Assembly: GCA_041552055.1 (NCBI GenBank) | Contig: JBFELO010000218.1 | Location: forward strand, 1 to 6,023 | DNA length: 6,023 bases | Source of the DNA: JBFELO01 sp041552055 | GTDB lineage: Bacteria > Acidobacteriota > Thermoanaerobaculia > Thermoanaerobaculales > Sulfomarinibacteraceae | Direction: 5' to 3' | Shown: positions 1 to 5,912 of the stretch, in pieces | Position numbering within the stretch: the first letter of the stretch is position 1 | How the letters are laid out: every line of letters begins with the position of its first letter | The notes under the pieces: model-generated | The model's input: only the letters and a program-made list of their open reading frames with translations | The model's database searches: none | What the model was told of the DNA's origin: nothing | Translations under genes and position numbers: made by a program

Positions 1-452
1 CGTCCGGCGTCCCAGTAGAGACCGGCCTCACCGAGTCCGGTACCGGCCGAAATCAGCGCTGCGTTTCCGCCCCCGTCCGGGTTGGACCCGGCGTTGAGGG
101 TCATCAGTTCGTCGGGAGCCAACCCGGACACCCCCCACGCCACCGCCTCGAGGTCGTTGATCAGCGTGACACGATCGAAGGCGAACTGCTGCTCGAGCCG
201 ATCGGCGTCGACCACCCACGGTAAATTCGTGACCTTCACTCTGCGGCCCTCGACCGGCCCCGCGATACCGAAGCAGGCCCGCTCACAGGGGCATTCGGTA
301 TCGGCCAGGAACTCGGCCACGACCTCGTCGAGGCCAGCGTAGGCGTTGCTCGGATACTCCTGTCCGCGAAGCTCCCGCAGTCGACCGCCGCCGGAATCGA
401 AGACCGCGAGCTTGGTCGTCGTGCCACCGATGTCGCCGGCCAGGATCTTCAT
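1..452 (-). CDS. glk: Glucokinase, Glk family (3' part missing at window edge)
   Basis: The gene starts with ATG at 452 and reads leftward without a stop to base 1, so about 150 N-terminal residues are visible of a family usually a little over 300 long. It encodes a cytosolic ATP-dependent kinase converting glucose to glucose 6-phosphate. Visible motifs are the phosphate-binding GDIGGTTTK (residues 6-14), FGIAGPVEG (61-69), TNLPW (75-79), INDLEA (98-103, with D100 as the expected catalytic base) and AGTGLGEA (136-143). TNLPW and the INDLEA setting fit the hexokinase-like Glk family (Pfam Glucokinase) better than ROK kinases, whose cysteine-rich zinc motif would in any case lie beyond the visible part. 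The start overlaps the stop of the upstream phosphorylase gene by 4 bases (ATGA), and a GAGGG ribosome-binding site lies 6 bases upstream, so translation is probably coupled. The visible part is intact. Confidence 0.93.
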   Translation of the reverse strand, partial: MKILAGDIGGTTTKLAVFDSGGGRLRELRGQEYPSNAYAGLDEVVAEFLADTECPCERACFGIAGPVEGRRVKVTNLPWVVDADRLEQQFAFDRVTLINDLEAVAWGVSGLAPDELMTLNAGSNPDGGGNAALISAGTGLGEAGLYWDAG

Positions 453-2350
453 ATCCGTCCCTCGCGGTGCGGGGTCCCCTTGAGCCAGTACACCTGGTAC
501 GGCGCCAGGCTCACCTCGACCCGTCGCTGATCAGCCGTGAACGGCTCGCCATGGACGAGCTCGTGAAGTTGTGGCGCCTCGCGACCGTAGACGTCGGAAC
601 AGTCGACCCCGACAGAAACCTGCTCGGCTGACACGTTGGTCAGACAGAGAATCCGAGCGCTACCGTCGAGCGCAGTCCGCAGCACCGCGAACACGCGCGG
701 GTCGAGGCTCAGAACGCGCTGGGGTGCCATCGGATGGAATGCGGGCTCCGCGATGCGTCGCTCGAGGAGGTCGACGAATCGCTCCGCGATTCGAGAGGAG
801 ATCCTGGTCGGGTCCTGGAGTACCTCGAGCAGACGCGCCTCGTCGATTCGCGAGCGATTGATCGAGCGCAGACTGCCTTCATCAAAGACCGCCTCGGTGT
901 CGTTGCGGTGACCGATCAGGCTCGGCAGATATATTCCCGGAACCCCCCGAAGCACCATCGCCAGGGCACGCGAGGCGACGAATCGGTCCAGCTGGAGCTC
1001 TGCCGGTTCACCGCTGTCCCTCCGGTTGAGTGCCGAGTACCAGGTGATGTTGAGCTCGTAGGGGCTCTCGGTCCCGTCGCTGTTGGTCTTTGACGACACG
1101 AATCCGCCGTGCTCCTCGGCCCGCGCACACATGGCGAGGATCTGCTCCTCGGTCAGCATGCCGCGCGCGCCCATGATTCCGATCCCGTCGTGCGAGTCGA
1201 GGAAATTGAAGAACCCGGTCGTGTCGGACGGCGGCACCATGTCCGCGGCCCATGTGGTCAAGACCCTCGCGTCGCCGGTCTGGAACGCGTGCAGTACGAG
1301 CGGCGGCAATGCGAAGTTGTACACCATCTGGGCCTCATCCGCGCCATTGCCGAAGTAGGTGATGTTGTCGACGTGCGGCACGTTGGCCTCGGTCACCAGG
1401 GCGACGTGCGGCGCAACCGCGTCGAGCAGGTCCCGGAACAACCGAACGATCTCGTGGACCTCACCCAGGTGAGCACAGGTGGTGCCGAGCTCTGACCACA
1501 GGTACGTGATGGCGTCGAGCCGAATCAGGTCGGCGCCCCGCCGTACGTAGTAGAGCAGGATTTCGACGATTTTCAGGAGCAGTTTAGGGTTCTTGAAGTT
1601 GAGGTCGACCTGATCTCTCGAGAAGGTGGTCCACACCCACCGTGGGCCGTCGATGGTGTGGAATTCGTTGAGCAGTGGTGTCGTCCGCGGCCGGAGAATC
1701 AGGCGCAGGCGATCGTCGTCGATTGCCCCGCGCGTCGAGAAGCCGACGAAGTAGTCCCGATAATCGGGGTCGCCGGCGAGAAATTGCTGGAACCAGTGGC
1801 TCTTCGACGACACGTGATTGAACACGCCGTCGAACATGAGCTTGAACCTCGCCTCGAGCTCGGCGATGTCCTCCCACGTCCCGAGCTGCGGGTCGACCTC
1901 TTCGAACGAAATCACCGAGAAACCGCGATCCGACGAGTAGGGATAGAACGGCAGGATGTGCAATGTGGAAATGAGGCCGCGGAAGAATACCTGGGCGAAG
2001 TCGGCCAGGGTCCTGAGGGGCGATCGGCCCTCGGACACGATCAGGTCGCCGTAGGTGATCAGCACAACGTCCTGCTCGGTGAATCGCTCCCGAGGATCGA
2101 ACTCTTTTTCGGCGGCGATGATCTCCTCGGTGGCGTGCGCCCGGTGGACGCGGAGCAGCCTTTCCAGCTCGCGGTACAGGGTGTCGGTGAGACCCTCGTC
2201 GTACAGGCTGCGAAGGCGATCCCGCATTCGCGCCTCGAGCTCGGCGGGAACCTGGAACGGCGAGCCCGAAAAGTCGGGTTCGAGCAGAAACCTCATCCCC
2301 CGGAACTGGCCTCCCCAGGGAGGGGAACTCGAACGATCGTCACCGTTCAT
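449..2350 (-). CDS. GH13 subfamily 18 glycoside phosphorylase (glucosylglycerate or sucrose phosphorylase type)
   Basis: This 633-residue protein is an alpha-amylase-superfamily phosphorylase. The family cleaves an alpha-glucoside with phosphate to give alpha-glucose 1-phosphate by a double-displacement mechanism in the cytosol. Features in order: ITYGDLI (98-104), HILPFYPYSSDRGFSV (131-146), region I DGVFNHVS (174-181), region II RLDA (277-280, nucleophile D279), region III TEANVPH (320-326, acid/base E321), region IV FLDSHDGIG (383-391, stabilising D388), then the loop SDGTESPYELNI (424-435) and a C-terminal beta domain (about 550-625). No signal peptide is seen. All catalytic residues are present. 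The SPYELNI loop resembles glucosylglycerate phosphorylases more than classic sucrose phosphorylases, from memory of the families, so substrate stays open (glucosylglycerate, sucrose or sucrose 6-phosphate). The protein is longer than typical sucrose phosphorylases of about 500 residues. The start is uncertain: ATG at 2296 (M19) has GGAGG 12 bases upstream, while ATG at 2350 has no clear ribosome-binding site and adds a low-complexity N-terminus. It is coupled to glk downstream. Confidence 0.9.
   Translation of the reverse strand: MNGDDRSSSPPWGGQFRGMRFLLEPDFSGSPFQVPAELEARMRDRLRSLYDEGLTDTLYRELERLLRVHRAHATEEIIAAEKEFDPRERFTEQDVVLITYGDLIVSEGRSPLRTLADFAQVFFRGLISTLHILPFYPYSSDRGFSVISFEEVDPQLGTWEDIAELEARFKLMFDGVFNHVSSKSHWFQQFLAGDPDYRDYFVGFSTRGAIDDDRLRLILRPRTTPLLNEFHTIDGPRWVWTTFSRDQVDLNFKNPKLLLKIVEILLYYVRRGADLIRLDAITYLWSELGTTCAHLGEVHEIVRLFRDLLDAVAPHVALVTEANVPHVDNITYFGNGADEAQMVYNFALPPLVLHAFQTGDARVLTTWAADMVPPSDTTGFFNFLDSHDGIGIMGARGMLTEEQILAMCARAEEHGGFVSSKTNSDGTESPYELNITWYSALNRRDSGEPAELQLDRFVASRALAMVLRGVPGIYLPSLIGHRNDTEAVFDEGSLRSINRSRIDEARLLEVLQDPTRISSRIAERFVDLLERRIAEPAFHPMAPQRVLSLDPRVFAVLRTALDGSARILCLTNVSAEQVSVGVDCSDVYGREAPQLHELVHGEPFTADQRRVEVSLAPYQVYWLKGTPHREGRI
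459..463 (-). promoter_or_regulatory. Ribosome-binding site of glk
   Basis: On the minus strand the sequence is GAGGG followed by six bases and then the glk ATG. It lies inside the last codons of the phosphorylase gene and supports the start at 452 together with the ATGA overlap. Confidence 0.7.
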
Positions 2351-2398
2351 GATCTGCGTGCCATTCGCCGCGTCGAGACGCCGGTCGAGTCTACCACC

Positions 2399-2438
2399 GT
2401 GCCTCTTTCACAAGCTCACGCGCCTCAGTGAGAGGCAC
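2399..2438 (-). promoter_or_regulatory. Hairpin in the leader of the phosphorylase gene
   Basis: GTGCCTCT (2399-2406) is perfectly complementary to AGAGGCAC (2431-2438). After a 2-base bulge, CAC (2409-2411) pairs with GTG (2428-2430), giving 11 pairs around a 16-base loop. It lies about 50-90 bases upstream of the ATG at 2350. No U-rich run follows on the minus strand, so it does not look like a terminator. A weak minus-strand promoter (TTGTGA at 2408-2413 and TAGACT at 2388-2393, spacing only 14) overlaps its inner part. An operator palindrome or an RNA leader structure are both possible. Confidence 0.45.
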
Positions 2439-2464
2439 CGGGCATGGCTATCTGCACGACTCGG

Positions 2465-2498
2465 CTTCCCTCCGTTCCCTGTCCCGTTCCCGTACCCG
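2465..2498. repeat. Degenerate hexamer run, GTTCCC type (left inverted arm)
   Basis: From 2474 the sequence reads as in-phase hexamers GTTCCC, TGTCCC, GTTCCC, GTACCC, preceded by CTTCCC at 2465. Bases 2483-2498 are complementary to 2576-2591 at 15 of 16 positions, so with the partner run they form inverted arms around a 77-base spacer. Confidence 0.65.
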
Positions 2499-2574
2499 GG
2501 TGGCACCTCCCGACAGGTCACAGAAGCCTCCGTATTTTCATGAGATAAAACCGGAAGCCGAGAGCCCTGGCCTT

Positions 2575-2594
2575 GCGGGAACGGGAACGGGTAC
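2575..2594. repeat. Degenerate hexamer run, GGGAAC type (right inverted arm)
   Basis: Hexamers GCGGGA, ACGGGA, ACGGGT run in phase from 2575. This is the reverse complement of the run at 2474-2498. The AT-rich stretch at about 2533-2550 lies between the arms and stands out from the GC-rich surroundings. Confidence 0.65.
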
Positions 2595-2711
2595 AACACA
2601 GCAGCCTACCCGACTCGAGGGGACGGGCGTGGTACGGAGGAGCTCGGACCTTCGACCACGAGGCATGACCGCCCCACGGCGTCGGAAATTCTGGATTCTG
2701 CCGTTTCCCTG

Positions 2712-2717
2712 TATCAT
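2712..2717 (+). promoter_or_regulatory. Probable -10 element of the ndk promoter
   Basis: TATCAT matches the sigma-70 -10 consensus at 5 of 6 positions. Transcription would begin near 2724, leaving a leader of about 15 bases that contains the ribosome-binding site. The -35 position (about 2689-2694, TTCTGG) matches poorly and lies in a duplicated heptamer. Confidence 0.45.
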
Positions 2718-2729
2718 GCGCCGCGCAAC

Positions 2730-2734
2730 GGAGG
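2730..2734 (+). promoter_or_regulatory. Ribosome-binding site of ndk
   Basis: GGAGG lies four bases before the ATG at 2739 and fixes the ndk start. It is the clearest Shine-Dalgarno sequence in the window. Confidence 0.75.
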
Positions 2735-2738
2735 AACG

Positions 2739-3161
2739 ATGAGCCAGCGAACTCTCACCATTATCAAGCCCGACTCCGTCGAGAACGGCAACGTCGGGAA
2801 GATTATCGCCCGCATCGAGCAGGAGGGCTTCCGGATTCTCGCCGCCCGCATGATCGCGCTCAGCGAGGTCCAGGCGCGAGCCTTCTACGCCGTCCACCGC
2901 GATCGACCCTTCTACAACGACCTCGTCTCCTACATGACCTCCGGGCCCGTGTGGGTGATGGCGCTCGAGCGGGAGGATGCCGTCCAACATCTGCGACAGG
3001 TGATGGGCGCGACCAACCCGGCCGATGCGGAGGCAGGAACCATTCGAGCGTCCTACGGGTCGTCGATCGAGCGCAACGCGATTCATGGCTCGGATTCGCC
3101 CGAGAACGCCGCCATCGAGGTCGGCTTCTTCTTCGCCGCATCTGACCTGCTGGCGTCGTGA
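2739..3161 (+). CDS. ndk: Nucleoside diphosphate kinase
   Basis: This 140-residue cytosolic enzyme transfers the gamma-phosphate of ATP to nucleoside diphosphates through a phosphohistidine, balancing NTP and dNTP pools. The length is exactly that of the bacterial family. Visible features are TIIKPDSV (7-14, with K10), the HRDRPFY segment (53-59), ATNPADAEAGTIR (91-103, substrate-binding T92 and R103) and the signature NAIHGSDS (113-120) with active-site H116, followed by E127. All catalytic residues are present. A GGAGG ribosome-binding site four bases upstream and a TATCAT -10 element support the start. It is transcribed away from the phosphorylase operon. The next plus-strand gene is 272 bases away across repeats, so ndk may be transcribed alone, although both it and the downstream deaminase serve deoxynucleotide supply. 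Confidence 0.97.
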   Translation: MSQRTLTIIKPDSVENGNVGKIIARIEQEGFRILAARMIALSEVQARAFYAVHRDRPFYNDLVSYMTSGPVWVMALEREDAVQHLRQVMGATNPADAEAGTIRASYGSSIERNAIHGSDSPENAAIEVGFFFAASDLLAS

Positions 3162-3164
3162 ACC

Positions 3165-3182
3165 CGACCGCCCACCCGGTCG
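3165..3182 (+). terminator. Small GC hairpin just after ndk, possible terminator
   Basis: CGACCG (3165-3170) and CGGTCG (3177-3182) form a perfect 6-bp stem with a 6-base loop, starting four bases after the ndk stop. The following CTTGTG is not a true T-run, so it is at best a weak intrinsic terminator. It also merges into the heptamer repeats that follow. Confidence 0.3.
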
Positions 3183-3306
3183 CTTGTGGCCGGTGACCGG
3201 TCGCTGGATCCCCTACCCGCCCGGGGCTTGGGGGCGGGACACGATCCGGTGACCAGCCACCAGGAACCAGCGACGGGTGGGTGGTGGTCCAGCATCCAGA
3301 ATCGGG
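3176..3306. repeat. Facing heptamer repeat arrays able to form a large hairpin
   Basis: The left part reads in 7-base steps: GTCGCTT, GTGGCCG, GTGACCG, GTCGCTG, GATCCCC (3179-3213). The right part reads TGACCAG, CCACCAG, GAACCAG, CGACGGG (3250-3277), then CATCCAG-type units to 3306, which are the reverse orientation. Bases 3196-3207 pair with 3267-3278 at 11 of 12 positions (one G-G mismatch). Nested inside is a perfect CCCGCCC/GGGCGGG stem (3216-3222 and 3232-3238) with a 9-base loop. CCGGTGACC occurs twice (3190-3198 and 3246-3254). Copies of parts of this array recur at 5888-5907 and 5991-6023. It could act as a structured transcript end, a protein-binding repeat, or be non-functional repeat DNA. 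Confidence 0.65.
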
Positions 3307-3314
3307 TGTGTCGG

Positions 3315-3356
3315 AGCGGAGGACGGGCGCGGACGCCGACACGGACGCGGGCGCAG
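3315..3356. repeat. Degenerate hexamer run, ACGCGG type
   Basis: From 3321 the sequence reads in phase GGACGG, GCGCGG, ACGCCG, ACACGG, ACGCGG, GCGCAG. The open frame upstream of the deaminase translates this as an alternating dipeptide stretch (ADADTDAGA), which is a repeat artefact and not protein. A run of seven G follows at 3364-3370. Confidence 0.55.
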
Positions 3357-3419
3357 AAACTCTGGGGGGGATGGGGCCCAGCGACGAGCGAACAGCGACG
3401 GCTGGGTGGCGGGTTCGGC

Positions 3420-3425
3420 TATACT
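3420..3425 (+). promoter_or_regulatory. Possible -10 element placing the transcript start at the deaminase ATG
   Basis: TATACT matches the -10 consensus at 5 of 6 positions and ends eight bases before the ATG at 3434. If used, the mRNA would have almost no leader. No Shine-Dalgarno sequence is visible before this ATG, which agrees with leaderless translation. No good -35 element is seen. Confidence 0.4.
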
Positions 3426-3433
3426 CCACCGCC

Positions 3434-3877
3434 ATGGAACGCGTCAGCTGGGACCGCTACTTCATGAACCTCGCGGTACAGGCCGCGACCCGTTCAACGT
3501 GTCCTCGAAAAAGCGTTGGAGCGATCATCGTTCGCGACAAGACCGTGCTCTCCACCGGCTACAACGGCTCGATCCGCGGCGGCCCGCACTGCACCGAGGT
3601 CGGCTGCCTGATGGACAACAGCCACTGCATCCGCACCGTGCACGCCGAAGCCAACGCCCTCGTCCAAGCGGCCCGCCACGGGGTGCGGCTCGAGGGAAGC
3701 GAGATCTACGTGACGGCGTCCCCGTGTTTCAACTGTTTCAAGCTGATCGTCAATGCCGGCATCCGGACGGTCCACTACGGTGAGTTGTACCGTGACGAGC
3801 GGGTTCTCGAGTTCGCGAGTCAGGCCGGAATCGAGATGGACCACCTCGGCCTCGAGGACGACAACGGACTCGAATGA
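3434..3877 (+). CDS. dCMP deaminase, ComEB type
   Basis: This 147-residue zinc enzyme deaminates dCMP to dUMP, the substrate of thymidylate synthase, in the cytosol. Visible features are the N-terminal MERVSWDRYFMNLA, GYNGS (42-46), the cysteine-rich GGPHC...GC...HC segment (C53, C58, C65), the catalytic HAE (70-72, zinc ligand H70 and proton shuttle E72) and PCFNC (97-101, zinc ligands C98 and C101). C23 and C53 may belong to a second zinc site known from phage T4-type enzymes; that is inference. The frame stays open upstream to 3281, but the N-terminus from M at 3434 matches ComEB-like proteins and the upstream extension is made of hexamer repeats, so 3434 is chosen. The stop overlaps the trmB start by 4 bases (ATGA). 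dCTP deaminase is ruled out by the HAE/PCxxC zinc motif. Confidence 0.93.
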   Translation: MERVSWDRYFMNLAVQAATRSTCPRKSVGAIIVRDKTVLSTGYNGSIRGGPHCTEVGCLMDNSHCIRTVHAEANALVQAARHGVRLEGSEIYVTASPCFNCFKLIVNAGIRTVHYGELYRDERVLEFASQAGIEMDHLGLEDDNGLE

Positions 3878-4464
3878 TCGACATCGGGGTCGACCTCAAC
3901 CAGGTCCGGGTCCCACTGCGCTGGGCCGAACTGTTCGGTCGTGAGGCGCCGACGGACCTCGAAATCGGCTCCGGCAAGGGCCGATTCCTACTCGAACTCG
4001 CGGCAACCAACCCCGACCGCAACCTCGTGGCCGTAGAGCGGGCGGCAAAGTACCACCGGCTGTGCTGTCAGCGCGCGGCCAGGCGGGGGCTGACCAACGT
4101 CCGGCTCATTCGCACCACCGCTGAAGACCTTCTGTTCCGGCTCCTCGAACCGCGATCGGTCGCCAACCTGTACGTGCTGTTTCCAGACCCGTGGCCCAAA
4201 AAGCGTCACCACAAGCGGCGGCTCTTCACCTCAGAGGTTGTCGATGCGATGGTGGACGCGCTCCAGCCCCGGGGACGGATCCTCGTCAAGAGCGATCATG
4301 GCGAGTACGCCCAGGTCATCGGGCAGGCGCTCGATCGAGCACGAGGGTTGAGCCGGCTCGACACCGAATCCGCGTTTGCCGAGCTGCCGAAGACGGGTTT
4401 CGAGAACAAGTACCTCGACCAGGGACGGACCATCTTCGGTTTCGCCTTCGAAAAGACTGATTAG
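3874..4464 (+). CDS. trmB: tRNA (guanine-N7-)-methyltransferase
   Basis: This 196-residue SAM-dependent enzyme makes m7G, normally at position 46 in the variable loop of tRNAs. Visible features are the SAM-binding LEIGSGKG (29-36), the acidic end of beta-2 in VAVERAAKY (52-60, E55), the family signature DPWPKKRHHKRRL (105-117), SDHGEYA (140-146) and TGFENKY (174-180, with T174 and E177). The N-terminus is shorter than in many homologues of 210-240 residues, but the whole Rossmann domain is present. Its ATG overlaps the dCMP deaminase stop (ATGA), so the two are probably co-translated. There is no functional link that I know of between the two products. The TAG stop lies inside the stop overlap with the opposing lipoprotein gene. 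Confidence 0.95.
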   Translation: MIDIGVDLNQVRVPLRWAELFGREAPTDLEIGSGKGRFLLELAATNPDRNLVAVERAAKYHRLCCQRAARRGLTNVRLIRTTAEDLLFRLLEPRSVANLYVLFPDPWPKKRHHKRRLFTSEVVDAMVDALQPRGRILVKSDHGEYAQVIGQALDRARGLSRLDTESAFAELPKTGFENKYLDQGRTIFGFAFEKTD

Positions 4465-5837
4465 CGAGCCAGCGAACCGGTACGCACCTCGCCGGAGCTG
4501 AGCAACAGCTGCCAGCGCACTCGCACCTGAGCCCTGCGCGACGACAGCCGTACCGGTCCGGTGTTGAGCTGCTCGCCCGGTGCGACGTAGATCTCCGAGT
4601 AACGGGCTGCACTCGGTGCACCGAGATACCTTGGGTTCCACTGATTGCCCTCGACGCTGCCGAGGACGAGTCGATCGAACGAACCACGACTGTCGGCGAC
4701 CAGCGAGCCGGAAACGATCGACACCTCGAGCCAGTTGCCGACCCCCGATACCGCCGATCCGAACGGCCCGGGATTGTCGAGGGAGACCGTAAACCGGGTC
4801 CCGCTGGTCTCCAGCTTCACCGTCACCTCGGGGTTCGGTCCCTCCCCCTCGAGGTACCTGATCAGCGCCTCGCGGCTGAGGCCCAGGCCGCCTTCCTCCG
4901 GCGGCAACGGCACGAGGTCCCAGCCCGCCACCTCCGGCAGAATCAGCCGGCCGGCCTCGGCCAGCGACGTGTGCAGCCGCGACGCATCGAGCCACCGAAC
5001 CGCAACCGACTCTTCGGCCGACCATTGCCTGCCCGACCAGTTCAACGAGCGCTTGATCTCGAACGTCCGGTCGAGGATCGACGATGTGCTCACCGCCGCG
5101 ATCTCCGGCTCGGTGAGAGGATTGATGTCGTCCCCCCATTCGGCCAAGGCCGGCTCGGTGACGGGGTGCAGGCCGACGGCCAACCTGACCCGAACGCCAA
5201 TCGACGCGAGCGGCTCCAATTTTTCCGCGATCGTCAGGGTGGGAAGCTCGGCTACGCCACGAAGACTCGGATGCCCGGTCCCGGCGATCGGCACCACGCA
5301 GGAGCGAGCCACCGACACGGCGTGGACGGCTTCGGGTAGTCGCAGTTGCTGCGGCGTGAGCACCGGGATCACCGGCACCCCGGATATATTGGAAAGTGCT
5401 CCGACAAAGTCGCCCAGCCCGGACGAGACCTCGGGAAGGTCGAGGAGGATCTCGACCGGAGTCGACTCCCCGAGTTCGGCGGCGATCGCCCGCCACACGG
5501 CCGACGCCATCCCCTCCCCGAGATTCTCGCGCACGGCCTCCACTCGGAGGGCCAGCGCAACCGGAATCGATCCTGCCACGGTGGGTGCCGGAGCCATGCG
5601 AAATACCGGCACCTCTCCGGCAAGGTTGACCGTACCGCGTTCGACGACGAGCTCGTCGACACCCGCCAGCCGCAGCCGCTCGGCGGTCGCGGCATCCACA
5701 CCCCGGGCATCCAACCAGACGACCGTGCGTCTCGGCCTCGGTGCAACCGCGCCGGGCCCGGCTCTCGGCACGTCCGATCCACACCCCAGTGCCCCGGCCA
5801 ACACCAGTACGGCGACAATCGACGCCTTTCGGACCAC
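4461..5837 (-). CDS. Predicted lipoprotein of unknown function
   Basis: I do not recognise this gene with confidence. From a GTG at 5837 it encodes 458 residues. The N-terminus is a lipoprotein signal: VRKA, a hydrophobic stretch IVAVLVLAGAL and a lipobox cysteine at residue 19 (ALGC, with A rather than L at -3). After a short Pro/Arg linker, the body (about 38-335) alternates strands and helices such as VVWLDARGVD (39-48) and VEILLDLPEV (128-137), then GWDLVPLPPEEGG (305-317) and LSREALIRYLEG (320-331), suggesting a barrel-like fold. The last 120 residues look like a beta-sandwich. The pattern recalls DUF3142-type proteins, a weak resemblance from memory. The frame is open to an ATG at 5990, but that extension translates repeat DNA into alternating MT/KT dipeptides and would bury the signal peptide. 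No ribosome-binding site is clear; TACGAT lies six bases before the GTG. It converges on trmB with overlapping stops. Confidence 0.75.
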   Translation of the reverse strand: MVRKASIVAVLVLAGALGCGSDVPRAGPGAVAPRPRRTVVWLDARGVDAATAERLRLAGVDELVVERGTVNLAGEVPVFRMAPAPTVAGSIPVALALRVEAVRENLGEGMASAVWRAIAAELGESTPVEILLDLPEVSSGLGDFVGALSNISGVPVIPVLTPQQLRLPEAVHAVSVARSCVVPIAGTGHPSLRGVAELPTLTIAEKLEPLASIGVRVRLAVGLHPVTEPALAEWGDDINPLTEPEIAAVSTSSILDRTFEIKRSLNWSGRQWSAEESVAVRWLDASRLHTSLAEAGRLILPEVAGWDLVPLPPEEGGLGLSREALIRYLEGEGPNPEVTVKLETSGTRFTVSLDNPGPFGSAVSGVGNWLEVSIVSGSLVADSRGSFDRLVLGSVEGNQWNPRYLGAPSAARYSEIYVAPGEQLNTGPVRLSSRRAQVRVRWQLLLSSGEVRTGSLAR

Positions 5838-5870
5838 GATTTCATCGTACCACCCGCCACCGCCCGCCCG

Positions 5871-5907
5871 GATGCCAGATGCCAGACGCCGGATCCCCCT
5901 CCCACCC
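5871..5907. repeat. Heptamer repeats ending in GATCCCC (copy A)
   Basis: Tandem heptamers GATGCCA, GATGCCA, GACGCCG, GATCCCC occupy 5871-5898. Bases 5888-5907 match the consensus GCYGGATCCCCNNCCCRCCC shared with 3203-3222 and 6004-6023. It lies just upstream of the lipoprotein start. Confidence 0.65.
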
Positions 5908-5912
5908 AAGAC

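Larger units (their letters stand above)
2351..2738. other. Divergent intergenic region between the phosphorylase gene and ndk
   Basis: These 388 bases separate two divergently transcribed units. Reading from the phosphorylase side they hold a weak minus-strand -10-like TAGACT (2388-2393), a hairpin (2399-2438), a C-rich hexamer run (2465-2498), an AT-rich island (about 2533-2550), the inverted G-rich hexamer run (2575-2594), a duplicated heptamer (2687-2700) and the ndk promoter and ribosome-binding site. Open frames crossing it lack recognisable protein character and I do not call a gene here. Confidence 0.7.

Noticed and set aside
1658..2431. 257-residue plus-strand open frame opposite the phosphorylase
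   Set aside because: It is antisense to a gene with intact catalytic motifs and shows no domain of its own.
2465..2594. Insertion sequence or MITE ends
   Set aside because: The inverted arms are simple hexamer repeats, no target-site duplication is seen, and there is no transposase in the window.
2665..2742. Possible 25-residue leader peptide overlapping the ndk start
   Set aside because: It has an ATGA overlap with ndk but only a weak ribosome-binding site, and the likely ndk promoter lies inside it.
2538..3086. 182-residue minus-strand open frame over ndk
   Set aside because: It is the antisense shadow of ndk; no ribosome-binding site or recognisable motif.
3281..3433. N-terminal extension of the dCMP deaminase frame
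   Set aside because: It covers hexamer and heptamer repeats, and the family-like N-terminus begins at 3434.
2860..3435. 191-residue minus-strand open frame over ndk and the following repeats
   Set aside because: Arg/Ser/Pro-rich translation of antisense and repeat DNA.
4231..5784. 517-residue minus-strand open frame overlapping the lipoprotein gene and trmB
   Set aside because: Its translation is dominated by Arg and Gly with no domain, and it overlaps two better genes. High GC makes long stop-free shadow frames likely.
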